Source: Streptomyces sp. NRRL S-337 | GTDB taxonomy: Bacteria > Actinomycetota > Actinomycetes > Streptomycetales > Streptomycetaceae | Assembly: GCF_000720175.1 (NCBI RefSeq) | Contig: NZ_JOIX01000030.1 | Coordinates: 62,001 to 126,000 of the forward strand | Direction: 5' to 3' | Length of the DNA stretch: 64,000 bases | In this document: positions 17,502-25,073 of the stretch, piece after piece | Layout of the letters: every line of letters begins with the position of its first letter | How positions within the stretch are numbered: position 1 is the first letter of the stretch | Made by a program: the position numbers and the translations under genes | Notes under the pieces: model-generated | What the model saw: only the letters and a program-made list of their open reading frames with translations | What the model was told of the DNA's origin: nothing | Database searches by the model: none

Positions 17502-19019
17502 TCATCGGCCTCGGGCTCCGCTTCGGGGGCGGCGTTCTCGGAGGTGGCGCGTGCGCGCGGTACGAGCCGGGCTGCAGCCTCGGCGATCGCCAGATCCGCC
17601 TCGCAGCAGACTCGTGTATGTGTCGGCCGTGATGGTGATCGAGGAGTGGCCGAGCATCTCCTGGATGTCCTTCAGGTCGGCCCCCGCCGCGTGGGCCAAG
17701 GTCGCGGCACCGTGACGCAAATCGTGGAGCCGGATTGGCGGGAGACCGATCTCCTCGTACAGCTCGATGAAGCGGCGGGTGACGTTGGCCGGGTGGAGCA
17801 TCTCGCCGTTCTCACGCGTGAAGACGCGGCCGGTCTCCACCCAGGCGGTGCCCCACTCCTTGCGGTCCTTGTCCTGCTGGGCGCGGTGCAGCTTGAGGGT
17901 CTGGACCGTGTCGGAGTCGAGGGCGATGGTGCGCGCGCCGGCATCGGTCTTGGGGTCGTCCCCGTACACCTCCCAGCCGTCCACGACGAGTTGCTTGGCA
18001 ACGGTGAGGAGACCGGCGTCCAGGTGGGTGTCAGTCCACTTCTGCCCACACGCCTCGCCCCGTCGCAGCCCGCGGAACGCGATCAGGTGGAACAGGGCGT
18101 ACAGGCGGTCCTCCGCGACATGGTCGAGGAAGAGGCCGGTGTGCTCCGGCGTCCAGACCATCACCGGCGACGGCTTCTCGACCGTGCGCTTCCAGTGAAG
18201 GATGCGCTCTTCGGTCCACACCAGCGCCTTGGGGCGCTTACCGGCCTCCAACTCGACACTAGCGGCCGGGTTGAAGGTGATCAGCTGCTGGGCGATCGCG
18301 GCGTTCAGCGCGGCCCGCAGCGTGGAGCGGACGCGCTGGCGCGTAGCCGGACCGACGATGCGGCGGTAGGGCTCCATCTCTGCGATAGACGCCTTCATCG
18401 CCTTGCGGCGGGCGCGGTGCTCGCGCCCCTTCCAGGGAATCTGGGAGAGGTCCTCGACCGCCTTGCGCCGTGCAGCGTTGGCCTCGGCGATCGCCTCGAA
18501 CATCTCCGACAGACGGGTGACCCGTAGCCGGTCGAGCCGGTAGTGCCCGATCCGCGGTTTGAGGTGGACGCGGATGTTGCTCTCGTCGCGGCTGATGGCG
18601 CTCTGCCGCCCCTTCTTGCCCGCCAACCACATGGCGAGCCACTCGCCGACCGTGAGTCGACTCGTCAGGTCCAGGCCGTGGCTGAGGCGCCTGCGGGTCG
18701 CCTCGATGTCCGGCAGCGCGGCCTTCTCGTCGGCCACGTTCTCCAGCAGCGCGGCGATCTGAGCCAGCCCTTCGGCATCGTCGGATTCGGCGAGGCCGAG
18801 GAGCGCGCGTATGTGGTCAAGGTCCGCCTGGGCGGCGTTGAGGGTCTCGTAGCCGGCACGGCTGAAGGAACGGCGGCTGCCGTCCTCACGGGGCGGGAGT
18901 TCCTGGCGTACCGAGTACGAGCCGTGCTTACGGCTCGTGAGCTTGGGGCAGGTCTTGCCGAGCGGCTTGCCGGTGTGGGGGTCGCGGCAGTAGCAGCGGC
19001 GGTGGGTGGAGCCCTTCAA
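17502..19019 (-). CDS. int: tyrosine site-specific integrase (C-terminal tail frameshifted)
   Basis: Phage/ICE-type tyrosine recombinase of 505 residues. An N-terminal Cys/His segment (CYCRDPHTGKPLGKTC) and a SAM-like core-binding domain precede the catalytic domain with Arg in FRGLRRGEACG, HDLRHGAATL, LGHSSITITAD and nucleophile Tyr in ADTYTSLL. After SLL the frame used here gives an Arg/Gly-rich end. A shifted frame from about 17604 reads EADLAIAEAAARLVPR, the usual actinomycete integrase tail, so a small indel has probably occurred past the catalytic Tyr. The TTG start overlaps the XRE stop (TTGA) and has GAGGAGG upstream. The gene ends 45 bp from attL. Confidence 0.9.
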   Translation of the reverse strand: MKGSTHRRCYCRDPHTGKPLGKTCPKLTSRKHGSYSVRQELPPREDGSRRSFSRAGYETLNAAQADLDHIRALLGLAESDDAEGLAQIAALLENVADEKAALPDIEATRRRLSHGLDLTSRLTVGEWLAMWLAGKKGRQSAISRDESNIRVHLKPRIGHYRLDRLRVTRLSEMFEAIAEANAARRKAVEDLSQIPWKGREHRARRKAMKASIAEMEPYRRIVGPATRQRVRSTLRAALNAAIAQQLITFNPAASVELEAGKRPKALVWTEERILHWKRTVEKPSPVMVWTPEHTGLFLDHVAEDRLYALFHLIAFRGLRRGEACGQKWTDTHLDAGLLTVAKQLVVDGWEVYGDDPKTDAGARTIALDSDTVQTLKLHRAQQDKDRKEWGTAWVETGRVFTRENGEMLHPANVTRRFIELYEEIGLPPIRLHDLRHGAATLAHAAGADLKDIQEMLGHSSITITADTYTSLLRGGSGDRRGCSPARTARTRHLRERRPRSGARGR

Positions 19020-19582
19020 AGAGTGTCCTCCTCAGTGGTGTTGCCGACGGGAGGGTCCACGTCGGCCAGTGCGGTGGGCAGGTGGGGTGGTGTGCCGCCG
19101 CCTTCACGGATGGCGATGCGGAGTTGGCGGAGCCGGTACTTGGCGAGTACGGCTTTTTCGGCGTAGTCGGCCTGGGCGCGCTGGGCCTCGTCCCTTTCGG
19201 CGTGGGTGGCGGAGGTCTCCGCGTTCCAGCGTTCGCGTTTCTCGCCTTCCAGGGCAGCCAGGGCAACGCGTTGATCGCGGGCGTGGGCGCGGAAGCGGCT
19301 GAGCATGGAGTGCTTCGTGTCGCGGTCATCGGTGTTGCCGGTGAACCAGGCCATCCCCTGCCAGGGCGATACGCCTTCCTGGGAGGGGAGTTGGCGGAAC
19401 TGGTCGACGTATCCGATCGGGTAGAGCAGGCAGATCGGGGGCGTGCGCAGAGCCTTGGCAAGGACCATGACCTCGACCAGGGAGAGGACGGCGCGGCGGC
19501 CGGACTCCATGTTGGCGATCACATTGCGGGGGATCGGGTAGCCGATCTCCGCGCAGGCGTCGGCCAGGTCCTGGGCACTCAT
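19016..19582 (-). CDS. XRE-type helix-turn-helix protein, probable integrase regulator/excisionase partner
   Basis: A 188-residue protein. Its N-terminal part is a Cro/CI-type helix-turn-helix (QDLADACAEIGYPIPRNVIA, then NMESGRR), followed by a helical, charged region (about 85-165) and an acidic tail. It overlaps the integrase start by four bases, the usual place of an integrase-control gene in actinomycete elements. The ATG at 19582 is chosen for AGGAG five bases upstream; a TTG two codons earlier is less likely. A perfect TTGTCGCGACAA dyad lies 108-119 bp upstream and may be its operator. Confidence 0.8.
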   Translation of the reverse strand: MSAQDLADACAEIGYPIPRNVIANMESGRRAVLSLVEVMVLAKALRTPPICLLYPIGYVDQFRQLPSQEGVSPWQGMAWFTGNTDDRDTKHSMLSRFRAHARDQRVALAALEGEKRERWNAETSATHAERDEAQRAQADYAEKAVLAKYRLRQLRIAIREGGGTPPHLPTALADVDPPVGNTTEEDTL

Positions 19583-19689
19583 GCGCAACTCCTAACGGAG
19601 GCCATGGCCAGCCGCTGGGGCTACTATCGCCCGCCTCAGCACGTCGGAAATGTTGTCTGGGCTGAGGTGCCCACCCAGCCGTTTGGTGA

Positions 19690-19701
19690 TTGTCGCGACA
19701 A
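19690..19701. promoter_or_regulatory. perfect 12-bp palindrome upstream of the XRE/int operon
   Basis: TTGTCGCGACAA is a perfect palindrome in the non-coding interval upstream of the XRE gene, a plausible self-operator. Farther out, GCGGT direct repeats flank TACTAATTA (about 19981-20000 on the minus strand), a candidate promoter. Confidence 0.4.
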
Positions 19702-19785
19702 GGCTGGCAATCCTTAACGGCACAACCGCCCAGAGGGCTAATCGGACGGCACTCCTGAGGTGAACGCGGTTGTTGGAAGCGCTGT

Positions 19786-19908
19786 CTACTCGGCCACGTT
19801 GCGGCGGAGACGCTCGACTTCGTCCCTGAGCGCGAAGTTCTCCTCCTCCAGTTCGGCCTTCGTGCCGCGACCAGTGGCACCACGACGTGACTCCGTGGCC
19901 TCAGACAT
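19786..19908 (-). CDS. very small helical (coiled-coil-like) protein, 40 aa
   Basis: A 40-residue reading frame starting ATG at 19908. After a polar, basic N-terminus it forms a charged heptad-type helix (KAELEEENFALRDEVERL) typical of short leucine-zipper-like proteins that accompany integrase/XRE pairs in actinomycete islands. The ribosome site is weak (GCAGAC), so translation is not certain. It is on the same strand as the XRE and integrase genes and lies about 200 bp upstream of them. Confidence 0.45.
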   Translation of the reverse strand: MSEATESRRGATGRGTKAELEEENFALRDEVERLRRNVAE

Positions 19909-20140
19909 TGTCTGCAGCGCTTTCGGCGGCTCAGGCCAACGCTCGACTAGGCCACTGAAACTCCGTCGAACCCATGGTATGACCGCTAATTAGTAACCGC
20001 ATTGCAAGGAGCAGCCAAGGGAGGCTCACCAAGTGCACAACTGGAATGGTCACGCCAAATCTGGCGAGGGAACTGCTAGACCACCAGCGGGCATTTCACC
20101 TGCCTCTAATGCCCTCGGATGGAATCAGCCCGTTGCAGGC

Positions 20141-21409
20141 TCAGCAGGCGAGGTCGACAGCAGAGGCAGCGTAGTCGTCCTCAAGCAGCTGGGGAGCGTC
20201 GTCCCTCGCCTGCAGAACGCCAGCGTCGAAGAGCTTGGAGGTCAGCGCCTCGGTCAGAGGCGGGGGTACGGCGTTGCCGATGATGACCTGAACCTCGGTG
20301 CGAGTCAGCTCGTAGCGAGGCTTGGCCCTCTCGTCGACGAACTTGAAATAGTCTGGAAAGCCCTGGATACGCGCGGCCTCGTGGGCGGTCAAACATCGGG
20401 GGACACCAGGATGGACAAACCGTCCGCGACCCATCGTCGCGAAACCGCTGGTAATGGTCTGAGACGGACGGTCCCACCACAAGCGGCCATACATTGAGGT
20501 GTAATTGTGCTTGCCCTGGTGACACTCGGGGCGCTCTTCGTTCGGCAGATTGTGCTCGTCGTTGTCGAAGAGATACTTCATACGCCGCTGGTTATCCGCG
20601 TTGGGTATGGCAGCTTCATCGAAGAAAGACTTCGGTCGAACATCGAGCAGGTCGCCGATCGCCCAACGCAGGTCATGAGGTGTGGCATCGTGGTCTTCGA
20701 TCTGCAGCAGGTCAGCAGCCGAAAAGCCAAAAGGCAGCGCGTCTTCGCGGACGGCCAGTAGTATGTGGCGCTTGCGCGTCTGGGCGACCCCGAGCTTGAG
20801 TAGGTCGATACGACTGGTGGCGACATCGTATCCAAGCTTCTTAAGGTGAACGATGGCGCGGGAGACCACCTGCTGCTTGTCATTGACAACGGCCAGCACG
20901 TTCTCGATGACGACTGCACAGGGGCGCAGAACCTCTGTGGCGCGAGCCATACGCAGGTACAGCCGGTTCTTGGGATCATCGCGGCGGGTGTGGTTGTTGA
21001 GGTTACTGTGCCCCTGGCACGGCGGCCCGCCGATCAGTAGCCCCACCTCACCCACCATGGAGAGAGTCTCGGCCTCCTGAGCGGTCAACGAGGCGCCGAG
21101 GTCACCGTCGAAGTAGGACTCGACGGTTCCCTCTCGGACGTTAGCCTTGGGAAAGTTAGCCTTGAAGACCTTCGTGGGAGCTGCCTCGAAGTCAACTGCG
21201 AGACGAACTTCGAGCGAGACGCCATGCTTGTGCGCTGCCTGGGCTATGCCGAGGGTGAGGCCACCGCAGCCGGCGAAGAGGTCCACGACTCGCAGGGAGC
21301 CGACGCCCTCCTCAAACTTCGGCCGCCGCTTGGCCCGCAAGGGGTACCGCTCACCCACGTGTGACCCCCATCTGCACTTGCTCGTAGAACCGTCGGAACG
21401 AGCGGTCAT
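20141..21409 (-). CDS. DNA (cytosine-5-)-methyltransferase
   Basis: Complete C5-cytosine methyltransferase of 422 residues that uses S-adenosylmethionine. Motif I is VVDLFAGCGGLTLG, motif IV GGPPCQGHS with the catalytic Cys, motif VI VIENVLAV, motif VIII QTRKRHILLA, then a target-recognition region (about 265-330), motif IX RPSQTITSGFATMGRGR and motif X VIIGNAVPPPL. The recognition sequence cannot be read off. It is divergent from the DptF/G/H-like operon, and no classical restriction endonuclease abuts it. It may supply the self mark for that operon. The first 35 residues lack a good ribosome site; GTG at 21358 is an alternative start. Confidence 0.92.
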   Translation of the reverse strand: MTARSDGSTSKCRWGSHVGERYPLRAKRRPKFEEGVGSLRVVDLFAGCGGLTLGIAQAAHKHGVSLEVRLAVDFEAAPTKVFKANFPKANVREGTVESYFDGDLGASLTAQEAETLSMVGEVGLLIGGPPCQGHSNLNNHTRRDDPKNRLYLRMARATEVLRPCAVVIENVLAVVNDKQQVVSRAIVHLKKLGYDVATSRIDLLKLGVAQTRKRHILLAVREDALPFGFSAADLLQIEDHDATPHDLRWAIGDLLDVRPKSFFDEAAIPNADNQRRMKYLFDNDEHNLPNEERPECHQGKHNYTSMYGRLWWDRPSQTITSGFATMGRGRFVHPGVPRCLTAHEAARIQGFPDYFKFVDERAKPRYELTRTEVQVIIGNAVPPPLTEALTSKLFDAGVLQARDDAPQLLEDDYAASAVDLAC

Positions 21410-21484
21410 CGTACTCGATCAAGGATGAGCGCGCGCGGTAGACCGAGATACCTTAAGAGTCGCCTGACGTGCCGATCACGACGG

Positions 21485-21640
21485 TTCTACGCCTCACCTT
21501 CCGGCATCACGGGCACCCCGAACGAGCTCGTCAACAGCCATCAGCTGCAGCGCAGTTGCTACCACGGCGTCGACAAGGCCCACGTCCCTCACGTCCTAAA
21601 CGCGATCGCAGTCAACATCGAGCGCCTCAGCACCAAGCAC
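21485..21640 (+). pseudogene. C-terminal remnant of IS1182-type transposase
   Basis: Translated on the plus strand, this stretch reads GTPNELVNSHQLQRSCYHGV then DKAHVPHVLNAIAVNIERLS, resembling the end of IS1182-family DDE transposases (family pattern RYRG-AKTH-QHV-TA-AINL-RL). No upstream transposase body is present. It lies in the 383-bp gap between the methyltransferase and the dptF-like gene. Confidence 0.6.
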
Positions 21641-21733
21641 GACGATCAAGGATCCTCAAGATTCCCGACACAGTCACGCGCTGGCGAACCAGGCGTACTT
21701 CGGCGCTATGACATGGCATTTGATCTACCGTTA

Positions 21734-21764
21734 GGAGCGCTGCCAGCTAGAATTCCGGAGCGCT
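21734..21764 (+). promoter_or_regulatory. direct repeats flanking a -10 box before the dptF-like gene
   Basis: GGAGCGCT occurs at 21734-21741 and 21757-21764, 23 bp apart (about two helical turns). A good -10 hexamer TAGAAT (21748-21753) sits between them, about 40 bp before the dptF-like ATG. This looks like an operator overlapping the operon promoter. Confidence 0.45.
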
Positions 21765-21792
21765 CCCGGCCCGGTCGACGAAGGACAGCAGC

Positions 21793-23622
21793 ATGCCGCT
21801 AGAGGTCAACAAACACGTCCAACGGATACGTCGTTACCAGCCGTTCGACGTCGACACCTCTGAGATGATCTACGAGCTGCAGGCAGACTGGACGCAGTCC
21901 CTGTTCCCCGTCGTGACGCTGGACTACCTGCTGAACGCCATCGAGCGACCGACCACGAAGACCATCGTCCTCACCGGGGACGCCGGGCATGGCAAGACGA
22001 GCCTGTGCGCCAGCATTCTGGCCGAGCGGATCGATGCCGAGACGATCACACCAGATGTCCGGAAGGCAGTTTTCCGCGAGCTGTCCGAGGCCGGAGACGC
22101 CAGCCGCCCTATCGGCCGGACCCGTAGCGGACGCCCGCTGTACATACTCAGGGATCTCAGCGAGCTCAGCCTGCAGGCGGGCGCTCACAAGCTCGTGGAG
22201 CTGCTTGACCCTCCTGACGAGGGCGTCGCGATCATCTGCGCAAATGAGGGCCAGCTACGTAAGTGCGTCGCCGAAGACGACAACCACAACAGAGGCGGCA
22301 CCGGGCGCGCCAAGATTCTAGTGGAGACCCTCACGGGAGGTATTGTCCGCGGGCAGGTCAGCGACCCCGATGGCACAGTCATCGTCATCAACCTCAACTA
22401 CCAGTCCGTAGCTGCCGACAGTTCCAACGGCGGGCTCATACCTTGGGTACTGAAGCAGTGGACGACGACGCAATGGTCGCGGTGGAAGCCTTGCGAGACC
22501 TGTGATGCGCGGAACGTCTGCCCAATCCTGGCCAACCGCAACGAGCTAAGCGATCCCACACGCGGGCCTCAGCGCCGGGCCGCGATCCGAGATGTGTTCG
22601 CCGCAGCCGAGCGCACCGGGGCCGTAGTCACGACCCGGCAGGCGCTGTCGGTGACCAGCTACATGCTCACTGGCGGCCTGTCCTGCGAAAACGTCCATGC
22701 CAAGTACCAGCGGTCGCACTCGAACAGGTTCTGGCAGGCTCCCCACTTGTACCACCAGGCGCTCTTCGGTGACGGGTTGACCCAGCAACAGCGTCGTCTG
22801 GTTCCTGCCTTCTTCGCGCTACGAAAGCTGGACCCGGGCAAGGTTTCCCGTCGCCAGGTCGACGACCGGCTGGACCCGGACACGGCCGGCGACTTCCCTC
22901 CCGCGGACGCCAGCAGCTACCTGCAGAAGGTCCGTACGAATCGCGACGTCCAGAAGCAGGCCGAACAGTTGCGGGGCTTGTACACGTTCCTGCGACGAGC
23001 TGACTTCTTCAACAGCGACGACAACACGGACCGGTTCGCCCGCATGGGCCTGCAGGCCGGCGACGACTTCGTCCTTGTCCAGGACAAGAACCGGGACCCG
23101 GCAGACACCAGGGTGCGAGACCGCTTCCTCAAGGGCCTGGAGGCCGTCCAGGGCATCCACCGGGCGGGGAGCAACCCTGACTTCTTCATACTTGACCCTG
23201 CCTTCTTCTCCCACCGCGCCCGCGCGGCCGTGATCTCCCGGCGAGTGCCCAGCAAGGGCGTCGAGGTCGTCGACCAGGTCACCCAGTGGCAAGAGGAAGG
23301 CCGCACGGGCGTCACCCCCGAGATGCAGAACGCCGTCGAATGGCTCAACCGGGCCATATACATCCGTATCCCGGCTGTCGCCCCTGACCAGGACGCAGTC
23401 TCGGTAGAAGCGGACCTTCTGCGCTTCGAGTTGCTGACACGGTGGGCCGCAGGTCTGCGTAGCGAGGTCCAGCACGAGGCAGAGATCCGCGGCCTGAGTG
23501 GATCCTTGGCAGAGCTGGCTGACTCCTCAAACAAGGACGACGAGATCCAGGTACTGGTGGGCGACGTCATGAGAAAGCTCATGATCGACGTCGGCAACAA
23601 GATCAGGTCGGTGCGTGCGTGA
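21793..23622 (+). CDS. dptF: DptF-like ATPase of a Dnd-type restriction module
   Basis: A 609-residue ATP-binding protein. A P-loop TGDAGHGKTS is at about 61-70, a conserved ICANEGQLRK strand-loop at 148-157, and a Cys cluster CETCDARNVC at 234-243. This combination is what I know from DptF, the ATPase of the phosphorothioation-dependent restriction complex DptFGH. It leads an operon whose second and third genes overlap it by one and four bases. GAAGGA lies before the ATG. No phosphorothioation genes (dndA-E) are present here, which is the striking point. Assignment rests on motifs, size and gene order, not on a database search. Confidence 0.65.
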   Translation: MPLEVNKHVQRIRRYQPFDVDTSEMIYELQADWTQSLFPVVTLDYLLNAIERPTTKTIVLTGDAGHGKTSLCASILAERIDAETITPDVRKAVFRELSEAGDASRPIGRTRSGRPLYILRDLSELSLQAGAHKLVELLDPPDEGVAIICANEGQLRKCVAEDDNHNRGGTGRAKILVETLTGGIVRGQVSDPDGTVIVINLNYQSVAADSSNGGLIPWVLKQWTTTQWSRWKPCETCDARNVCPILANRNELSDPTRGPQRRAAIRDVFAAAERTGAVVTTRQALSVTSYMLTGGLSCENVHAKYQRSHSNRFWQAPHLYHQALFGDGLTQQQRRLVPAFFALRKLDPGKVSRRQVDDRLDPDTAGDFPPADASSYLQKVRTNRDVQKQAEQLRGLYTFLRRADFFNSDDNTDRFARMGLQAGDDFVLVQDKNRDPADTRVRDRFLKGLEAVQGIHRAGSNPDFFILDPAFFSHRARAAVISRRVPSKGVEVVDQVTQWQEEGRTGVTPEMQNAVEWLNRAIYIRIPAVAPDQDAVSVEADLLRFELLTRWAAGLRSEVQHEAEIRGLSGSLAELADSSNKDDEIQVLVGDVMRKLMIDVGNKIRSVRA

Positions 23623-25073
23623 TGGCTGACCGTTCCAAGGCAGAGGTCGTCCTTCGTCTCTTCGGGGTGAATCTCGAACAGCAGGGCCGCGGTTTCTACG
23701 TCCCGCTTGAGATGCTCGCGATCGCCCGCGGCGTCTACCTGGCACATAAGGAAGACCCGGAGAAGTTCGCAGGACTCCTGGACAACGGAGCCGACACAGC
23801 TTATAAGAGGACCTCGCACGACCTGGCCCGGCGGATAGCGACCAAGGCCCGCATCGTCGAGGGCGACGAGGAACTCGGCAAGGCCGTCGAGCTGGACTCC
23901 CCCGAGACGATGGAAACGCTCCACGCCTTGTTCTCGTCCCTGCTGGTCGAGATCCCCGGGCGTCGTAGCCAGCCCAGTTGGTTCGGCGCGCACATCTATC
24001 CGTTCGTCGGTGAGCTCATCCACTACGACGCAGTCGAACGGCGAATCAAGCAAAGCGATGCCTCCCCCAAGAAGAGCGCAAAGAAGCGCAAGCAGGCCGA
24101 CAAGGTCGCTGCTGGCATTAACGCTCCGAGTATCGAGCGCTACCTCTTCCGCGATGGTGGCAGCTGGGCCTACAAGGTCTTACGCAGCGACTCTGAGCCT
24201 GACCGCAAGGAAGCGACCCGACAGGGCCTGCGCGATCTCGTGCAGGACAGCGGCACCCCGCTGGGCAACCTTGCCAAGGCCCTCAGCGCGCACGACTTCG
24301 ACTACGACGAAGCACCCGTGGAGGGCTCAGACGCAGAAATCAAGCTGCACGAGGATCTCAGCCCGTGGCCTGATCTGCTGAGGGAAGGGGCTCGCAACAT
24401 CGTCGCTCGGACTGCGACGGTCCCCAGGGCCAAGCGCACCGAGAGCCTCATGCACTGGGTTCCCTACTGCTTGGCACGCCACCAGCTGCAACTCGCACGC
24501 CAGAAGCTCGGAGCTACCGATCGCGAGTCGATCCTGTTGGACTTCGGCAACGAGGCAACCCCGCTGCGCAGAGAGTCGCAGAAGAACCTCACCGGCTTCC
24601 GCAATGACATCGTCAACGCGATCAACGTCCAGGCTCGGGAAATGATCGACGAAATCAAAGCCGAAGGCGACGAGGCCAGGAAGCGCCGCTACGAAAGATT
24701 CACCAAGGAGGCCGGCAACGCGGTCGCCTCGCCCCGAGCGTTCTTCAGCGAGACCCTCGCCGCTGTGGGAGCCCTGAACGCGACGGTCGGGCGCCGACAC
24801 TTCACCATGAAGCCCCCGATGCTTGAGGGTCTGGTATCTGCCACCGTCCCGCAGGGCACGGAGATGGAGTTCGACCAGTTCTGCGCGCTGTTGTACGAGA
24901 AGTACGGGCTCGTGGTGGAGAACAAGGTCGCGGCTGCGAGCCCGTTGGCCTACGAGGTCGATCCATCGGTCCTTGACCACAACGGCAAGGCGTTCCGGGA
25001 GAAGCTGGCCGCTATCGGTCTGCTCACTCAATATTCAGATGCAACCAGCATGGTTCGAGGGGAGCCCCGGTGA
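23622..25073 (+). CDS. DptG-like subunit
   Basis: A 483-residue protein with no recognisable catalytic motif, mostly helical, with a Lys-rich segment (about 145-160) and a C-terminal region ending in a helical domain. Its ATG overlaps the dptF-like stop (TGATG; a GTG one codon earlier is also possible), and its own stop overlaps the next start (GTGA). The position between an ATPase and a giant FtsK/HerA-type ATPase, and the length (DptG proteins are near 450 residues), are the main grounds for calling it DptG-like. The sequence alone would be hypothetical. Confidence 0.6.
   Translation: MADRSKAEVVLRLFGVNLEQQGRGFYVPLEMLAIARGVYLAHKEDPEKFAGLLDNGADTAYKRTSHDLARRIATKARIVEGDEELGKAVELDSPETMETLHALFSSLLVEIPGRRSQPSWFGAHIYPFVGELIHYDAVERRIKQSDASPKKSAKKRKQADKVAAGINAPSIERYLFRDGGSWAYKVLRSDSEPDRKEATRQGLRDLVQDSGTPLGNLAKALSAHDFDYDEAPVEGSDAEIKLHEDLSPWPDLLREGARNIVARTATVPRAKRTESLMHWVPYCLARHQLQLARQKLGATDRESILLDFGNEATPLRRESQKNLTGFRNDIVNAINVQAREMIDEIKAEGDEARKRRYERFTKEAGNAVASPRAFFSETLAAVGALNATVGRRHFTMKPPMLEGLVSATVPQGTEMEFDQFCALLYEKYGLVVENKVAAASPLAYEVDPSVLDHNGKAFREKLAAIGLLTQYSDATSMVRGEPR

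Noticed and set aside
22917..24053. Minus-strand frame opposite the dptF/dptG-like genes
   Set aside because: Shadow frame with no motif; the plus-strand frames overlap as a translational operon.
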